This document shows positions 11,290-23,289 of a DNA stretch of 64,000 nt, piece by piece (the stretch's first letter is position 1; the number at the start of each line of letters is the position of its first letter). The translations under genes and the position numbers were made by a program. Where the stretch lies: positions 67,414,368 through 67,478,367 of the forward strand of contig NC_058337.1 in assembly GCF_905475395.1 (NCBI RefSeq), read 5' to 3'. This DNA comes from Chrysoperla carnea (Eukaryota; Arthropoda; Insecta; Neuroptera; Chrysopidae). The notes under the pieces are model-generated. The model saw nothing but the letters and a program-made list of their open reading frames with translations, was not told the origin of the DNA and made no database searches.

Positions 11290-14019
11290 TAAAATATATT
11301 TTAAGGGCATAATCAACATGGGTATGCTGCAGATGCGTACAGCGGAATAAATGATAAAAAATGTTTATATAAAGTTATTAAAGTCGACTAATGGCCCAGA
11401 TAAGCTAAAAGGTTGGAAACGCTTGATATAGATGATGATAAAAGACATTCGATCATGATCATTTGTCTAAGGTAGCAAATAACGGAAACAAATTAATTTT
11501 TAAGTGATATATAATGTTAGTTCTACTTCACGGCGGTAGAACGGCGTATCTGACAGTATAAATGAATAAGAAATTCGTAAATTAAAATGTAAGAAGGATG
11601 TTTGAACGTCTTTCTGGTTCTTGTCTGTATATCTGCCTATTGAATCATATCAATTAAAAGGAGGGATCTATTTCGATGATTTTTTATTTTGATTCAATCA
11701 AACTTGATTATTGTGATTTTTCTTTATTACCCAATTACGTCGTAAAATTCATTAATTTTAGTTTTACGTCAATGTTTCAGACATTAAAAGAATTTCGGTA
11801 GCATCAAATGTAGATAGGTAATACGCATAGTTACAAATTATTACCAATATGAGATGAATGCTCCGCTACACAGAAATTGTGATTCGAAACAAAGAAAACA
11901 TCTTTTTGAATAATTTTCCATAGATGAAATTTACTGAAAAAGAACATTAAGAAAAATGTTTTGGATTTAAATTTTATACACAAATAACGACTTTATAACA
12001 CATTTTGGGTGTTTACTATTTAATGGACCAAGAAAATTTATATTAATTTTATTTATACATCAATAAAAAAAAAGGCGGTAGATATAAAATAAAATATAAA
12101 AAACTGTTCCTATTTTTACTTTTTCCAGCTGAAGTATAATAAAATTTTACAAATTATTGCAGTAATATTTTTTCATACCTCTCCCGTATTTCTAATTACA
12201 TTTTACTCGGGTGAAGTCCAGTATTATAAAAAATTATGTTTCTACAGGAAAATTCTTAGGGAGAAAATTTTCTGATCAAATATGATATATATTGTTTCTT
12301 TATTTGTCATCAGAATTTTAATTAGTATAAGATATGAAGTTGTTTGTGACAGGTCGAGCAAGCATAGTAGGTTATCTACTATTTATAAATCATGGATTCA
12401 ATACTGCCCAAGGTGAATATTATAAATATTGTAAATTACCTTGTATTAATAAATGCGGTGTCCCATATCAAATATTAAATAAGTTTCCCATTCTATATTA
12501 TTGTGGAATTGATTGGTTACTTACGCAGAGGTGGAATAAAAAATTGTGCGTCCGTAGGCTAAAAATTAGCAATCCCCCAAATAAAAATCTATCAATAGAG
12601 ATCTTTTTTTTAGTTCATTATTTCTCCGAACCTATGAAATTACATTGGTAGTTTGGGACAGTTCTCCGATTAGAGCTATCGTTGTAAAATATGATCATAA
12701 ATGGATACATTCATCAAAAAGTACTTTTTTAAATTACCAGAATACATCGTAAATAACATAATTGCTCTATTGTGAACTTCTTCATTGTTCAAATTGTTTA
12801 AAAACGAAATTATATGAATTAGACTGTCAATAAATTTGAATAACTGTTTAAATGTCAATATCAACGGATAGCAATTTTTTTTGCATACTTACACAATTAA
12901 TTTTATGTATGTTTGAAAACTTCCACACCTACGCCATTTTGTAACCTCGCATCAGTAGGCACGCGCCTACTTGGCCTTATCGATAATCTGGCTATGCAGT
13001 TACGGTTATCACGGAACATTTCGAAAAATAAAAAAATTTAAGTGAAACAAATTTCTTTATTTCCTATACAGAAGTAGCCCGTAAATCAGCGTATGCTCAG
13101 TGTAGATAAGTTTATTAAAATAAGCTGCATTGCATTGCTACAACGTGTGTTATTAAGTTATTTGGTTTAAAGGTTAAGACAATCGCAGGGTAGTCTAAGC
13201 GAGTGTAACTAATTGGTATAGGTAATACTCCGTGATTGTCCTAGATCCTTGATTAAAGCACGTGGCACCCAAAGAATGGACTTTATTTTAGTAAATTTTC
13301 AAGCATTTTGAGTTTTGAATTGAATTTTTCACCTTGCTACTTATGCTTTGCAAGAGTAACTACTCAAAAATGTATACGCTACCTGCTAGTACAAGTAAAA
13401 TTTGACCATATTATATTCATTATACTTGATACTGCTATCTTTGGCAGGATATACTTACCCATGCGGTTAGCCCTTTTTACAAAAGGGGTGATTATAATAT
13501 TTAAAGACCATTACAAAATAAAAATTTATAAACAGGCCGCAAAATGTCCTGTTGTTGCTGAACGTGACCAAAAGCTATTAATTCAGGAAATAGCTAGTCC
13601 TAACAAGTAACAACTCAAGTTTTTTAGGTGCCAAGCCAGAAGAGTAGTAAATTATGAAACTTGGACATAATGTTAACAGTTTTACGATTCATATAGAACC
13701 TTAAAAATAGTTATAAAACACTACCATTCATGTCGTTGGATTATTGAACACTTGACCAATGTCATATTAATAAAAAAATAAATATACGTTCAAGTATTAA
13801 TTAGTTTTTGAAAAGGTCACTGTTTATAACAGGAATGCTTGAATAAAGCGTAATTTTATGGAATTTATTTCACAACACTATACAATAAACATTATTTGTA
13901 TAAACTAATAACAAATTATTAAAATGCGTTTACAAAAATAATATGTAGTCTTATTTATCACTACTACGCCCATACACACAATAACTTTTTTTTGCGTAAT
14001 CATGAATTGGACTCAAATA
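11290..14019. other. Long intergenic stretch, one doubtful open frame
   Basis: Mostly AT-rich unique sequence. An ATG-started plus frame at 12334-12651 (105 residues) contains YCKLPCINKCGVPYQ, but no family is recognised and no flanking exon or codon bias supports it. The 100-residue frame at 13308-13610 begins with TTG, not ATG, and is not supported. Confidence 0.45.
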
Positions 14020-14213
14020 CAAGGCCGAGTGCAAATTGAGATGCAGTTTTTACGGTTTGACTAAATAAAAAGTCACGGCTTACAAACTGCGCCAAGTGAC
14101 CAAGCTACATATCAATTAGTGCTTGAACGAGTTTGTGCGAATCTCATTTATGAAAAATGCAATACCATCTAAATAAAACAGCATCTCAATTTGTGCAAGG
14201 GCTCAATCACGTG
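14020..14213. mobile_element. MITE with about 38-bp imperfect terminal inverted repeats
   Basis: Left end CAAGGCCGAGTGCAAATTGA then GATGCAGTTTT pairs with the right end, whose reverse complement reads GAGCCCTTGCACAAATTGAG then ATGCTGTTTT. The interior is non-coding. Superfamily unknown. Confidence 0.6.
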
Positions 14214-14646
14214 TTTTGGAAGAAATTGAAATTAAAAGAAGTTACACGGTATTAAATGCATAGCGTTTACTACAATAGATGGTATGGTATAGAGACAGAC
14301 AGACATAGTAAAGCTATGCTCGCATAAATAATATTACAGTATTGAATGGGGCTATCCACCAGAAGTATTGTAGGTATCGCCAACCATTATGAACCTACTG
14401 CATTGACTCGTCCGCCAATGACGATAAGCCATACAGTATGGCTTTCACACTCACCGGCAGTACGGAGAATATAGTTATACTCTAATTTATTTGTTTTTTT
14501 CCCTCAAAAATCTTGGGTTTACAATTAAACTTTAATTTAATTAATTTTGCTGTTTTATTCATGTATGTTCGTTCACCTTTCCCCACATACCGAAAAATTA
14601 TAATAAAGTTTATGTAAATAAAAAAACCAGTATAAAAGTCTGAAAA

Positions 14647-15618
14647 TCAAAATGAAGTGCCTGTATTCGCAAAATTTTCAGCAATCCATTTATCAAAGCG
14701 TGCCACAACATCCGGTGACATGTCTACTTTATAACTACCAATAACACCAGCTCGCATAAATTTTCCATCACCAAAGAATAAATCATAGTTCACAGCCTTA
14801 TTTGTTTTCATTACTTCGAAGGACAAATGTTTTTGTAATTTATCAATATCATCTTCACTATAAACCTTATTTAAAAATTCACAAACTTGTTTTATCACTG
14901 CCTTAAGATCACTTTTCATTTCTTCATACTTTAAAATTAATACATTGTTACGATGTTTCTGTTGAACAACACTTAAAATATGCGATGGATATGGACCAAA
15001 CGATAAACGTCCACTTAAAAATAATTCCATAAACACGTTAAAATCTCCTTTGTATCCTTCGCCATTCACACAATGATGATAATACGACACGCACGTATCT
15101 TTTGGATTTCGATAAACGTAAATAATTTTTGGTTTACGTTCACCAGTTCGTATTTGTCGTGGTAACAATTCCCATGGTAAATGTGTTTTAATAAACCTTG
15201 GATGCGGTAATTTTCTTATATATTCTAAGGAATTTGTAAAAAACTCCTTATAAAAGAATGCTGGTAATGCATTTGGGGCATCACGTAAATCAAACAGTGT
15301 AGTTACTTCCAAAAACGGGAAACGTATATAGATATATTCATCACTTACTTCTAAATTATTTCCAATACACCAAACCATTTCTTGTGCCCAAGTAGTTCCT
15401 GTTTTAGGATGTGTTACCACGAATACGTCAGTGTCGTACACTTCAAAATTATCAATTTTTTCGATGAACTCAACATAGTATTGTGGAAGGACATATTTTT
15501 GGTCGGTTGCCTCAATATAACCTTTACGAAAATCATTTATAAAATATTTATATAAATTTTTATCAATTGCGTTGTTTGATTCATTTGGATCGATTGTTTT
15601 ATATTTTATTGTTGACAT
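14647..15618 (-). CDS. Cytosolic sulfotransferase, copy 1 (luciferin-sulfotransferase-like)
   Basis: 323-residue SULT-family enzyme, expected to move sulfate from PAPS to a hydroxyl or amine of a small molecule in the cytosol; the substrate cannot be read from sequence. The 5'-phosphosulfate loop PKTGTTW is at 71-77, the catalytic-histidine motif KTHLP at 144-148 (His146), the 3'-phosphate motif YRNPKDT at 169-175, YEEMKSD at 231-237 and the RAGxxGxxK loop at 289-297. Length matches the family (about 290-330), and the ATG is where paralogues start. The coding sequence is a single exon. Unlike copies 2 and 3, no clear splice acceptor lies just before the ATG. AATAAA (minus) is at 14554-14559, about 90 bases past the TGA stop. 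The usual Trp-rich segment before YEEMK is replaced by GPYPSHILSVV, as in the paralogues. Confidence 0.95.
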   Translation of the reverse strand: MSTIKYKTIDPNESNNAIDKNLYKYFINDFRKGYIEATDQKYVLPQYYVEFIEKIDNFEVYDTDVFVVTHPKTGTTWAQEMVWCIGNNLEVSDEYIYIRFPFLEVTTLFDLRDAPNALPAFFYKEFFTNSLEYIRKLPHPRFIKTHLPWELLPRQIRTGERKPKIIYVYRNPKDTCVSYYHHCVNGEGYKGDFNVFMELFLSGRLSFGPYPSHILSVVQQKHRNNVLILKYEEMKSDLKAVIKQVCEFLNKVYSEDDIDKLQKHLSFEVMKTNKAVNYDLFFGDGKFMRAGVIGSYKVDMSPDVVARFDKWIAENFANTGTSF

Positions 15619-16384
15619 TTTTAACGTACTTTCAGTTTTTAATAACTTATTCGCGATAGTAGAGTATTCTCCTCTCTTATTAAATTTAATTTCAACTGAT
15701 TAAACAAACTGCAAAGTATCTTATCTAAATAAATTAAATATTGATTGTTAAGCAACTTGATTCAATTTTTTAACTTTTATTTAAAATGATTTATGTTTAA
15801 AATTACATATAATTGTTTTTAATTTTAAAATAAATAATATTCTGTTATTTATTTGGTTTTTTTAAACTATATTTATGTTATAATTAATACTATTATTTTT
15901 ATTATTATTATTATTGTTAAGTTTTAACTTCAAACACATACTTCTAATGTTTGTTTTTAGTTCTCATTGCCACCACATGACCTAATATTTAGTAGACTGC
16001 CTAATTGAACGTCAAAAAACCATATTAAAAAAATTTAAATAAATATTAAACAACACATGATGCAATAAAAGTACTTCCAATATACGCTACATGTGTAAAA
16101 CTATGTTTAGAATTTTTGTGTCTTGTAAGTTACTTTTATCACTTACAACAAGAGACATGTATACCCTTACTTGAAGCAGTTCAGCCCGGAAACTTATTAA
16201 GCTAATGGTCAACGATAATGATCTCAGATTCTATTTTATAACCTGATAACGTTTGATTATTAAAACTAGTTAAAACGTATGATTTTAGTGTGATTATGGT
16301 CCTTGATGTTCTTAACTTTAGATGACTCGGTGAACTTCGTTTCACCTACTATTTATTTTATTATTACTTTTGATCAGCGGTTAT
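15619..16384. other. Upstream region of sulfotransferase copy 1, nothing further recognised
   Basis: AT-rich; presumably holds the promoter and 5' UTR of copy 1, but no TATA box or initiator can be named with confidence. An ATT/TTA microsatellite-like run occurs near 15893-15915. Confidence 0.4.
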
Positions 16385-16700
16385 TAATCTTAATTAACCC
16401 GCAACTCCAATTCATTTAAAGCTGTACTATGTTTAGCGCGCCCGCTAAGTCCGGTTATCTCACACGCTAGACCAACCCCTCGCTTATCTCGCCTACTTAA
16501 CACAACCATTATTCCTATCTCGTGAACCATTAGACCTATCTTTTTAAGATCGTTACGCTCGCTTGCAGCTCCAATGCATTAATGGCAATAATACGCTTGG
16601 TCCCGCCCGCTAGACATAAACTTTACCTCCATCTCTTGGATAATTTAAGATGGCCTTTGGCCTAGCTTGGGCCTTCGGCGTTAGAGCTCGAAGGCAAAGC
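16385..16700. repeat. GC-richer degenerate tandem repeat
   Basis: Two diverged units of about 160-185 bp. The phrases GCAACTCCAATTCATTTAA and GCAGCTCCAATGCATTAATG, each followed by CGCCCGCTA, mark corresponding points. Base composition is higher in GC than the flanks. Interspersed-repeat remnant, family not known. Confidence 0.5.
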
Positions 16701-16899
16701 TCAAATTTAATCTTCATTTTTTGGTCAATTGAGCCTTTGCCAGAAAACGAACAGCTGTATATTTATACATTAATATAGGTATTCGTTGTGTGCGTAGTCA
16801 TGGTAGGGATAATAAAATCGATGCCAGCGCTTTAAGTGAAAAATTTTGGAGATAAAGTGGGCTGTTATGACTAATTTGCAATTCTTTACATGTTAATGA

Positions 16900-17393
16900 T
16901 ATAGAAACTGTCAAATTAAAATGATTGAAAAACACTAATTAATTAAACTTAATGCATTAAAAATTGTGAAAATAAGAAATCAAATTGTACAAATATTATT
17001 TTTCAAATGTTAATTATCGTAATTATTTATTTAAATTTGTGAAACAAGAATATTAAATTTTAAATGTAAGTTTTCAATGCAATCCACACAATTATATATG
17101 CATCCATTAATTCTATAATTAAAGTAGTGTATCGTTGTCATGGAAACGAAATTCACGCTCGGAGCGAATATATTAAAAGAATTGAAGTATCTGTCTGTCT
17201 AGTTGTACCTTTCCTTGAAAACGACCAATCCGATTTCGATATACTTTCACTGAAAAGTTCAATATTTCTTTGGGCTCTTTTTACTTGGACTTTCATAGAC
17301 TTTCATCAGAGGTCCAAAGTATTTTCTTCGGCATATTTTTAGCTACTTTTGATATGGAAATCCAAATTTCGCTATATGCCAGGGGCTAGTATA
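16900..17393. repeat. Dispersed repeat shared with GLDC intron 1
   Basis: The block around 16930-17150 (TTAATTAAACTTAATGCATT ... ATTTATTTAAATTTGTGAAA ... TCCACACAATTATAT ... AAAGTAGTGTATCGTT) matches 59020-59240 in the same direction with moderate divergence. After it the sequence continues to GGGGCTAGTATAT (17383-17395), which looks like a CTAG-T Helitron end, but no matching 5' end was found. The 71-residue frame at 17127-17342 is not supported as a gene. Confidence 0.55.
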
Positions 17394-19361
17394 TAAAAAA
17401 AAAAAACAAACAATTCATTCAATTATCAAAATAGTTACTTGTTTTACTGGTTTCGTTTTTAATTTCGTTTATTCACCATTCATCTATTAATAGCAGTCTA
17501 CGTAAAATGACGTAGTGAAATTTTTTTAGAAATGTATTACAATTTTGTTACTTGTACTTGAATGCTGAACTTGGATCATTTGGCGTGCTATAATTATATC
17601 ACAATTTTTTTTAAGTGATTTTTTTATAGAGTTTTTGGTTATTTTACACATCAAGGTTTCTTGCCGTTTTTAAAATGAACTGTTTTCGATTTATAAAGAA
17701 TTATAAGAGTTAATCTTTTGAAAATACACGTTCTTCATCAAAGTTTAATTCAAATATCTTAAAAAGAACTAACTGTTATGTTCGGTGTATCTTGGGTAAA
17801 CTTCAAAAGTTTTTAAAACATCCTGGAATATTTTTCAAAATAATATTTATTAATTTGTAAATTCATTTTCATATTATTTTCTTTGAGCCGCTCTCAAAAA
17901 TTCAAGTAGCGTCTCGAAGTTTACAAAACATTCAACATTCAGTTAGGTTCCCACATTTCCATCTAGTAATATATTTAGCTTTTAAAAACAGATTTTCTCC
18001 ACACACTCCCATCCACTGACATATATCACTTTGGAAGATATAAAACATTACTTTCTTTCCTTTCCGTGGTCTACACAGTTAAAAAAATTTTCTTCAACCC
18101 TCCCACCCACATCTACTGCCACCTTTACCGTACAGTTAGAACCCTTTTTCTCCTTACTAAAAGAAAATTTTAAGTAAAGTAAAACCTTTTTTTTTTGACA
18201 GTTACCTACATTCCGTACTAATTGAATAGAAAAACAAAATCTGATTGATAGATTTATTTATTCGATTTTCATGTAAAAATAAAGAACAGCTTTCGAATTC
18301 AAAAATGTCCGACTCATTTTACCATGAACCACACAAAATTTTAATCGTTGATGATATTTATGAATATCTTAAATTTTAAACGATGGCCAGACAAATTCAT
18401 AAACATCCTCCAACCCCAAAACAAATTTTGTTCGTCAAACAGCGTCTTGTTGACGATTTCTTCAACAAAGCTTTGCGGAAAAATGACCTGCATAAAAGAT
18501 TAGAATGGGTTTACATACTCTATTTATTGATTTTGTCAATCATTGATATATCTCTCATTTGGAAACGGTAAAAAAATAGCAAAGCACATTTTTGTATAAA
18601 ATAACCCAAAAAACCTTCTATGCGATCAAAAAGAAAATTTTTGGAATTTAAAAATAATATGTACTGTATGAACTTGGGAAAAGGATTTGTTTTAAATTAA
18701 AAATGGAATAATTCGTAATTATTCTTCAGGGTTTTCCGTAAGAATGTTCAAAGGTTGCTTAGGAATCTTGGTTTTCTTTAAGGAAACTATCAAATCAATA
18801 TTTTCGTTGCAAAAACTTTACATTAATTACAACCAATCTACATTATTATATTATATTATAACTGTCTCCAATTTAATAATCTATTCTATTGTTACCCGAA
18901 TAACAAACCTAACAAATTACAAATGTTTATCTTCTATGTTTTAGAGTATCGATAGTTTTCTTCCGATTCATTAAAAATACCAACTATCTGATGATAGTTT
19001 TATTATATAATAAATTGGTAGTAAGTTACTTTGACTCAAATGGAAATTCATTGCAGTCAGTATGTTATTAATAATAAATACTTATAATTAATGCTTAGGA
19101 AATTAATTAATTATTAATGGAATTCATTGTATGGAGAATTTAAATTTCTTCATACAATCTTGCTTTTTTTCTAGATAGTAAAAGCAAAATTCCATAGTTT
19201 TCAATATTACTGAGTGAAAATACAAGTCAAAATACTTATGCAAAAATAATAATTTCAATTCTTTTCGAAGTTTTATGGATCGAATCTAGTGGTGACTTAT
19301 ATTCACCTATTTGAATTATATTTTATTCTTAAACTCACATTAATCCAAAGAAGACCTTTAG
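17394..19361. other. Intergenic, nothing recognised
   Basis: AT-rich. Short ATG frames at 18383-18571 and 18744-18944 have no recognisable domain and no splice or polyadenylation context that makes them convincing. Confidence 0.45.
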
Positions 19362-19700
19362 CAGTGACGGATTTAACAAGCAGATAGCATTAGAAAGAAA
19401 CATTTGCAGACTGGGTCCATCTTGGATACAGCCATCAAAGTTTTATGCACAAAAAAAAAAAAAAAAACATCAAGACAATTTAAAAAAAAGTGAATATACT
19501 TGGTATAAAAACGAATGAAGCGTACAGTCAGTGCTAAATAAATTGATATAAAATATTTTCTACGCATTATTTCTTCAAACTTACCTTTTAGGTACTTTCG
19601 ATAAAAACTAGAGAGTAAAGCACAAATTTCGATGGGGGGAGGAAACTGAAATTAAAGTGTCAGGCCCTTAGCAAGATTTTTTTACTTAAATCCGCCACTG
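19362..19700. mobile_element. hAT-type MITE, copy 1
   Basis: 339 bp with terminal inverted repeats CAGTGACGGATTTAA / TTAAATCCGCCACTG (15 bp, one mismatch), the classical hAT end CAGTGGCGGATT. The flanking 8-mers ACCTTTAG and CTATTTAG agree at the last five positions, fitting a decayed 8-bp target duplication. The interior shares GGTATAAAAACGAATGAAGC with the copy at 43149-43356. Non-coding; the minus frame at 19373-19567 is spurious. Confidence 0.8.
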
Positions 19701-20412
19701 CTATTTAGAAAACAAGTAACTATAAAAATTTTAGAAATAATTATTCTTTGTTGAGAGTACATTTTGTTATATTTGAACTTAATTTGTGTCATGAATTGAA
19801 TTTACATTATTAATTCAAAGATCAATAATCTTTGTTTTTAGAAAAATAAATAAATAAAAACACATGTTGGTTTATCTTTCTTTGATAACTCTGTCATAAT
19901 AATAATAATGATAAGGCATTTTATATGCAATTTACTTTATTTTTTTGTAAATATCACGAAACGATTTTTATGTATGTATAAACTAACAAGTTTAAAAATC
20001 TAGACACTATTTCATTTTAAGCAGTAGTCATCTGGTAGTTTTACCTGGAAAGTTTTCCGGGAGTTTTGAAAATGGGTGATTTTATTGATTTTGAGCTGCT
20101 CTTTTCGAATTTCCCTTTTGCTATCTCGTATCATTGCCACTCGCGCCGCCATATAAAATTAAACTAGAAAAAAATTCCTTCAGTTTATGACTACAGAATT
20201 TTTGTCGTCAAAATAGTTTCAACGTACGAGCGCAGCGAAGTGTTAATAAATACGTTACTTAATTGAGGTAGAGTAAGCGTCGCGCTTTTTTTAATATGGT
20301 TTTAATACTTTTTCCTTAACTTCAGCTACTTTACCATCAGTTGGTAGATTTTCGCAAATAAAACGGTTTTCTTTATTAGAAGCCATGGTTCAATGAACGC
20401 GAACTATGCCTA
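19701..20412. other. Intergenic, nothing recognised
   Basis: AT-rich, no gene. A slightly GC-richer patch near 20100-20280 has no open frame. Confidence 0.45.
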
Positions 20413-20763
20413 TTGTAAACTTCACTGTTTACCCATGATCGTGCAAGTTATAGGATAAAACTTTGGTGTCCATTTTCTCCAAAACTATAAAAGATAGGGA
20501 GTTTATAATTTTCAGGTAGCTTAAACTAGTAGGATTGTGGAAAAATCTCGGATCAATAAAAAAAAAGTACTAGAAAATACTTTCGAAAATTCCGAAAATT
20601 TTCGAAAATCAAAATAAATGTTGACCGAAAGGCTACCATAGTTGTGTTACTTTTTTAAACTCTAATTTTTTTTAAAATAATGTAAGCACTGACGTTCAAC
20701 ACTTTCTATACAAGGTATTTCAACGATTAACTCCTAGTCCATTGTTTTTTATCATTTGTTAAT
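20413..20763 (+). mobile_element. HINE-like element, copy C, 3' half of a second subfamily
   Basis: Starts at the conserved TTCACTGTTTACCCATGA point and ends TATTTCAACGATTAACTCCT...CCATTGTTT, matching the 3' hairpin end of copy B. Between them it has TTTCTCCAAAACTATAAAAG and TTTTCAGGTAGCTTAAA, shared with copies F and G but not B, so two internal variants exist. Confidence 0.65.
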
Positions 20764-21565
20764 CTAGATCTTAACTTTGGATTTTCCAATAGATCATTTT
20801 ATTTACTTTTTTTTGCATATTTTGATAATACTTGAGCTCCTGTAAAAAACAACAAAAAATAACCTTTTTCAAAATCTTTTTTGTTTTTTGAAAGGTGATA
20901 ATTTTAATTGTGAAAATACAAAGATTTCCTGCTTAGGCAAGCTTTAAATCGGGACTCTCACGTACGATTGATATGAGACTTCTTTCTAATATCAATCCTC
21001 ACCCAATTACTATTGTTGGTATAGTGCATTGGGATCAATATGTCAATGTGGCTGTCATAAATAATATAGATCCAGAAAGTTTCCACAAGTGCTTGACGAA
21101 TACATAATTGTTACTTTTGCGTAAATATTTGAAAATGCAAATAGGTCAGACGTTATTAGTAAAAAGCAACGGTTTAAAATTATAAATTTCTATTCATTAA
21201 AATTCCATTTAAAATGAACACGGAAAAATTGTTTCGAATATAAACAGTATTTTTCAGCTAAAGTATAAATGTACAAATTTCATGGCCACAATATCGATCG
21301 TCTATTCTAAGATAATTTTTTTGATTCTTTTAGTCAACATTCGTAATGTACCTTAATTATTCTCAAGAATTTAAATTATAACCAGCGGACCCGCGTTGCT
21401 GTGGGTATGGTTCTTGTAGTAAATTATTCAAGGAGAACAGTAATTGTAGATTATATGAAATGTTTGTATTTTTAACATAGCGCCCTCTATTGAATACTTA
21501 CTTAATCCAGTCCACATATATCGCTATCTGTTAGAATCGTTTGGAGCTAACAGATAATTTTTACT
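20764..21565. other. Intergenic, nothing recognised
   Basis: AT-rich, no gene or matched repeat. Confidence 0.45.
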
Positions 21566-21895
21566 ATAGGACGTATGAGCACGGCAGTGGAGACACAAAT
21601 TTAAAAAATTAATTTTTTCAATTTTGTTGGTGAATTTTGTTATAACTTAATAATAAGACAAAAAAGAAGAATAAAATTTTTCGATATCCAGAGTAATTTT
21701 TTAAATATCGAAAATTTTCTTTAATTATTTAGCTTTCGATACATTGAAAATCAAGGCAGATATCGAAAAATATTATTCTTATTTTTTGTTATAACTTCAT
21801 GAAGTTATAACAAAATTCATCATCAAAGTTGAAAATAAGGTACAAATAATTTCAACCACAAGTCTAAACTTGCCTTAGTGCTCGTACTACCTTAT
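21566..21895. mobile_element. Fold-back MITE, TTAAG-GTACGAGC type, copy 2
   Basis: About 330 bp, similar along its whole length to 3767-4095. Left end ...GGACGTATGAGCACGGC, right end GTGCTCGTACTACCTTA. The arms pair through GGTGAATTTTGTTATAACTT and continue to GATATC. It lies 340 bp downstream of sulfotransferase copy 2. Confidence 0.75.
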
Positions 21896-22237
21896 ATATA
21901 AAAAAATTGGTTACCTTCAAAATTACTATGTTTAAACTTTGTCCGTTTGAATTGAATTATTTGTAGTAATTTTATTAAGAGTCAATATGCAAGAATAAAA
22001 TCACAGGGGCTCACATTCATAAAACATTAGTTTCAACATAGTTTCTCATAATTTGTTTGTTTGGGTTAATTGATTTGACTAATTTTGGAAAATTGTTGCA
22101 TATTATTAATAATATCTATTAAGGGCTTAGTAAAGTTTAAAATAAGATATTTTTTTCTTCAAATAAACTTGAAATTTAAACAAAAAACACATTTAAATTT
22201 TTATCTTTATTAAAGTAATTAAATTTATATCTTTATT

Positions 22238-23194
22238 CTATATTTCCGTCTTGCCAAATTTATCCTCAATCCATTTATCAAATCGACTAATTAATTCCGG
22301 TGTCATAACAGCTTTATAGCTACCAATAATTCCAGCACGCATAAAATTACCACCAAAATCTTGGCCATAATTTACAGCTTTATTATTTTTCATTGACTCA
22401 AACGACAAATGTTTTTCAAGTTTTGAAATTTCCTCATCCGAATAATTTTTACTTAAAAATTCCATCACTTGTTTTATCACAGCTCTCAAATCACTTTTCA
22501 TTTCTTCATACTTAATAATTAAAACGTTTTCACGATCTTTTTGTTCCATCATACTCAATACATGCGCTGGGAATGGACCATACGCTAACCGCCCACTTAA
22601 AAATAAATCTATAAAGATATTAAAGTCTCCAGAATATCCTTCTCCACTTTGACAATGATGATAATATGAAACACTTGTATCTTTTGGATTACGATACACG
22701 TAAATAATTTTCGGTTTACGTTCTCCCGTTCGTATTTGTTTCGGTAATAAATCCCAAGGTAAATGTGTTTTTATATACCTTGGACGTGGTAAATTTCGAA
22801 CATATTCTAATGAATTATTAAAAAAGTCACTCTCAGCATTCTCTCCAAATAGTTCGGGACAATCACGTGTATCAAATAGCGAAGTCACTTCTAAGAATGG
22901 AAATCGTCGATAAATTTCAACATTACTACATTCTAGATTATGTCCAATACACCAGACCATTTCTTGAGCCCATGTAATACCTGTTTTGGGGTGTGTTACT
23001 ACAAATACGTCAGTATCATACACTTCGAAATTTTCTATCTCGTCCATAAATTCCATGTAATATTGTGGTAAAACAAATTTTTTATTAGTTACCTCAACGT
23101 AGCCTTTACGAAAATCATTTATGAAATATTTTAATAAATTTTCATCTGATTTTAATTTTGTTAATTGTGGATCGATTTTTGTAATTGAAGGCAT
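22238..23194 (-). CDS. Cytosolic sulfotransferase, copy 2, altered PAPS loop
   Basis: 318-residue SULT paralogue. I start at the ATG at 23192-23194 (MPSITKID), which aligns with the start of copy 3. The frame is open further, but only to a TTG and across a clear splice acceptor: on the minus strand GTTTTTAG precedes ATACCGAA-ATG, so the exon begins at 23202. A good donor (GAG-GTACGT) at about 23282 would give a roughly 80-bp 5'-UTR intron. Motifs: PKTGITW at 69-75, KTHLP with catalytic His144, YRNPKD at 167-172, RAGIIGSYK near the C-terminus. The loop Thr of the family GTT is Ile73 here, a residue that normally helps hold the 5'-phosphate, so activity may be reduced or altered. AATAAA lies directly after the TAG stop (22232-22237), with another at 22206-22211. 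Closest to copy 3, roughly three quarters identical by eye. Confidence 0.95.
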   Translation of the reverse strand: MPSITKIDPQLTKLKSDENLLKYFINDFRKGYVEVTNKKFVLPQYYMEFMDEIENFEVYDTDVFVVTHPKTGITWAQEMVWCIGHNLECSNVEIYRRFPFLEVTSLFDTRDCPELFGENAESDFFNNSLEYVRNLPRPRYIKTHLPWDLLPKQIRTGERKPKIIYVYRNPKDTSVSYYHHCQSGEGYSGDFNIFIDLFLSGRLAYGPFPAHVLSMMEQKDRENVLIIKYEEMKSDLRAVIKQVMEFLSKNYSDEEISKLEKHLSFESMKNNKAVNYGQDFGGNFMRAGIIGSYKAVMTPELISRFDKWIEDKFGKTEI

Positions 23195-23289
23195 TTCGGT
23201 ATCTAAAAACAAGACAAAAACTCTGATAACAATACAAATATGAACACACTAGCTTATTGTTGGAAAATGATAAATGCACGTACCTCACT

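Noticed and set aside
13308-13610. 100-residue plus-strand open frame
   Set aside because: It begins at TTG, not ATG; no domain, no codon pattern, no splice context.
17127-17342. 71-residue frame as a gene
   Set aside because: It overlaps a dispersed repeat and has no recognisable domain.
23195-23212. Longer N-terminus (six extra residues) for sulfotransferase copy 2
   Set aside because: It begins with TTG and crosses a clear splice acceptor; copy 3 aligns to the downstream ATG.
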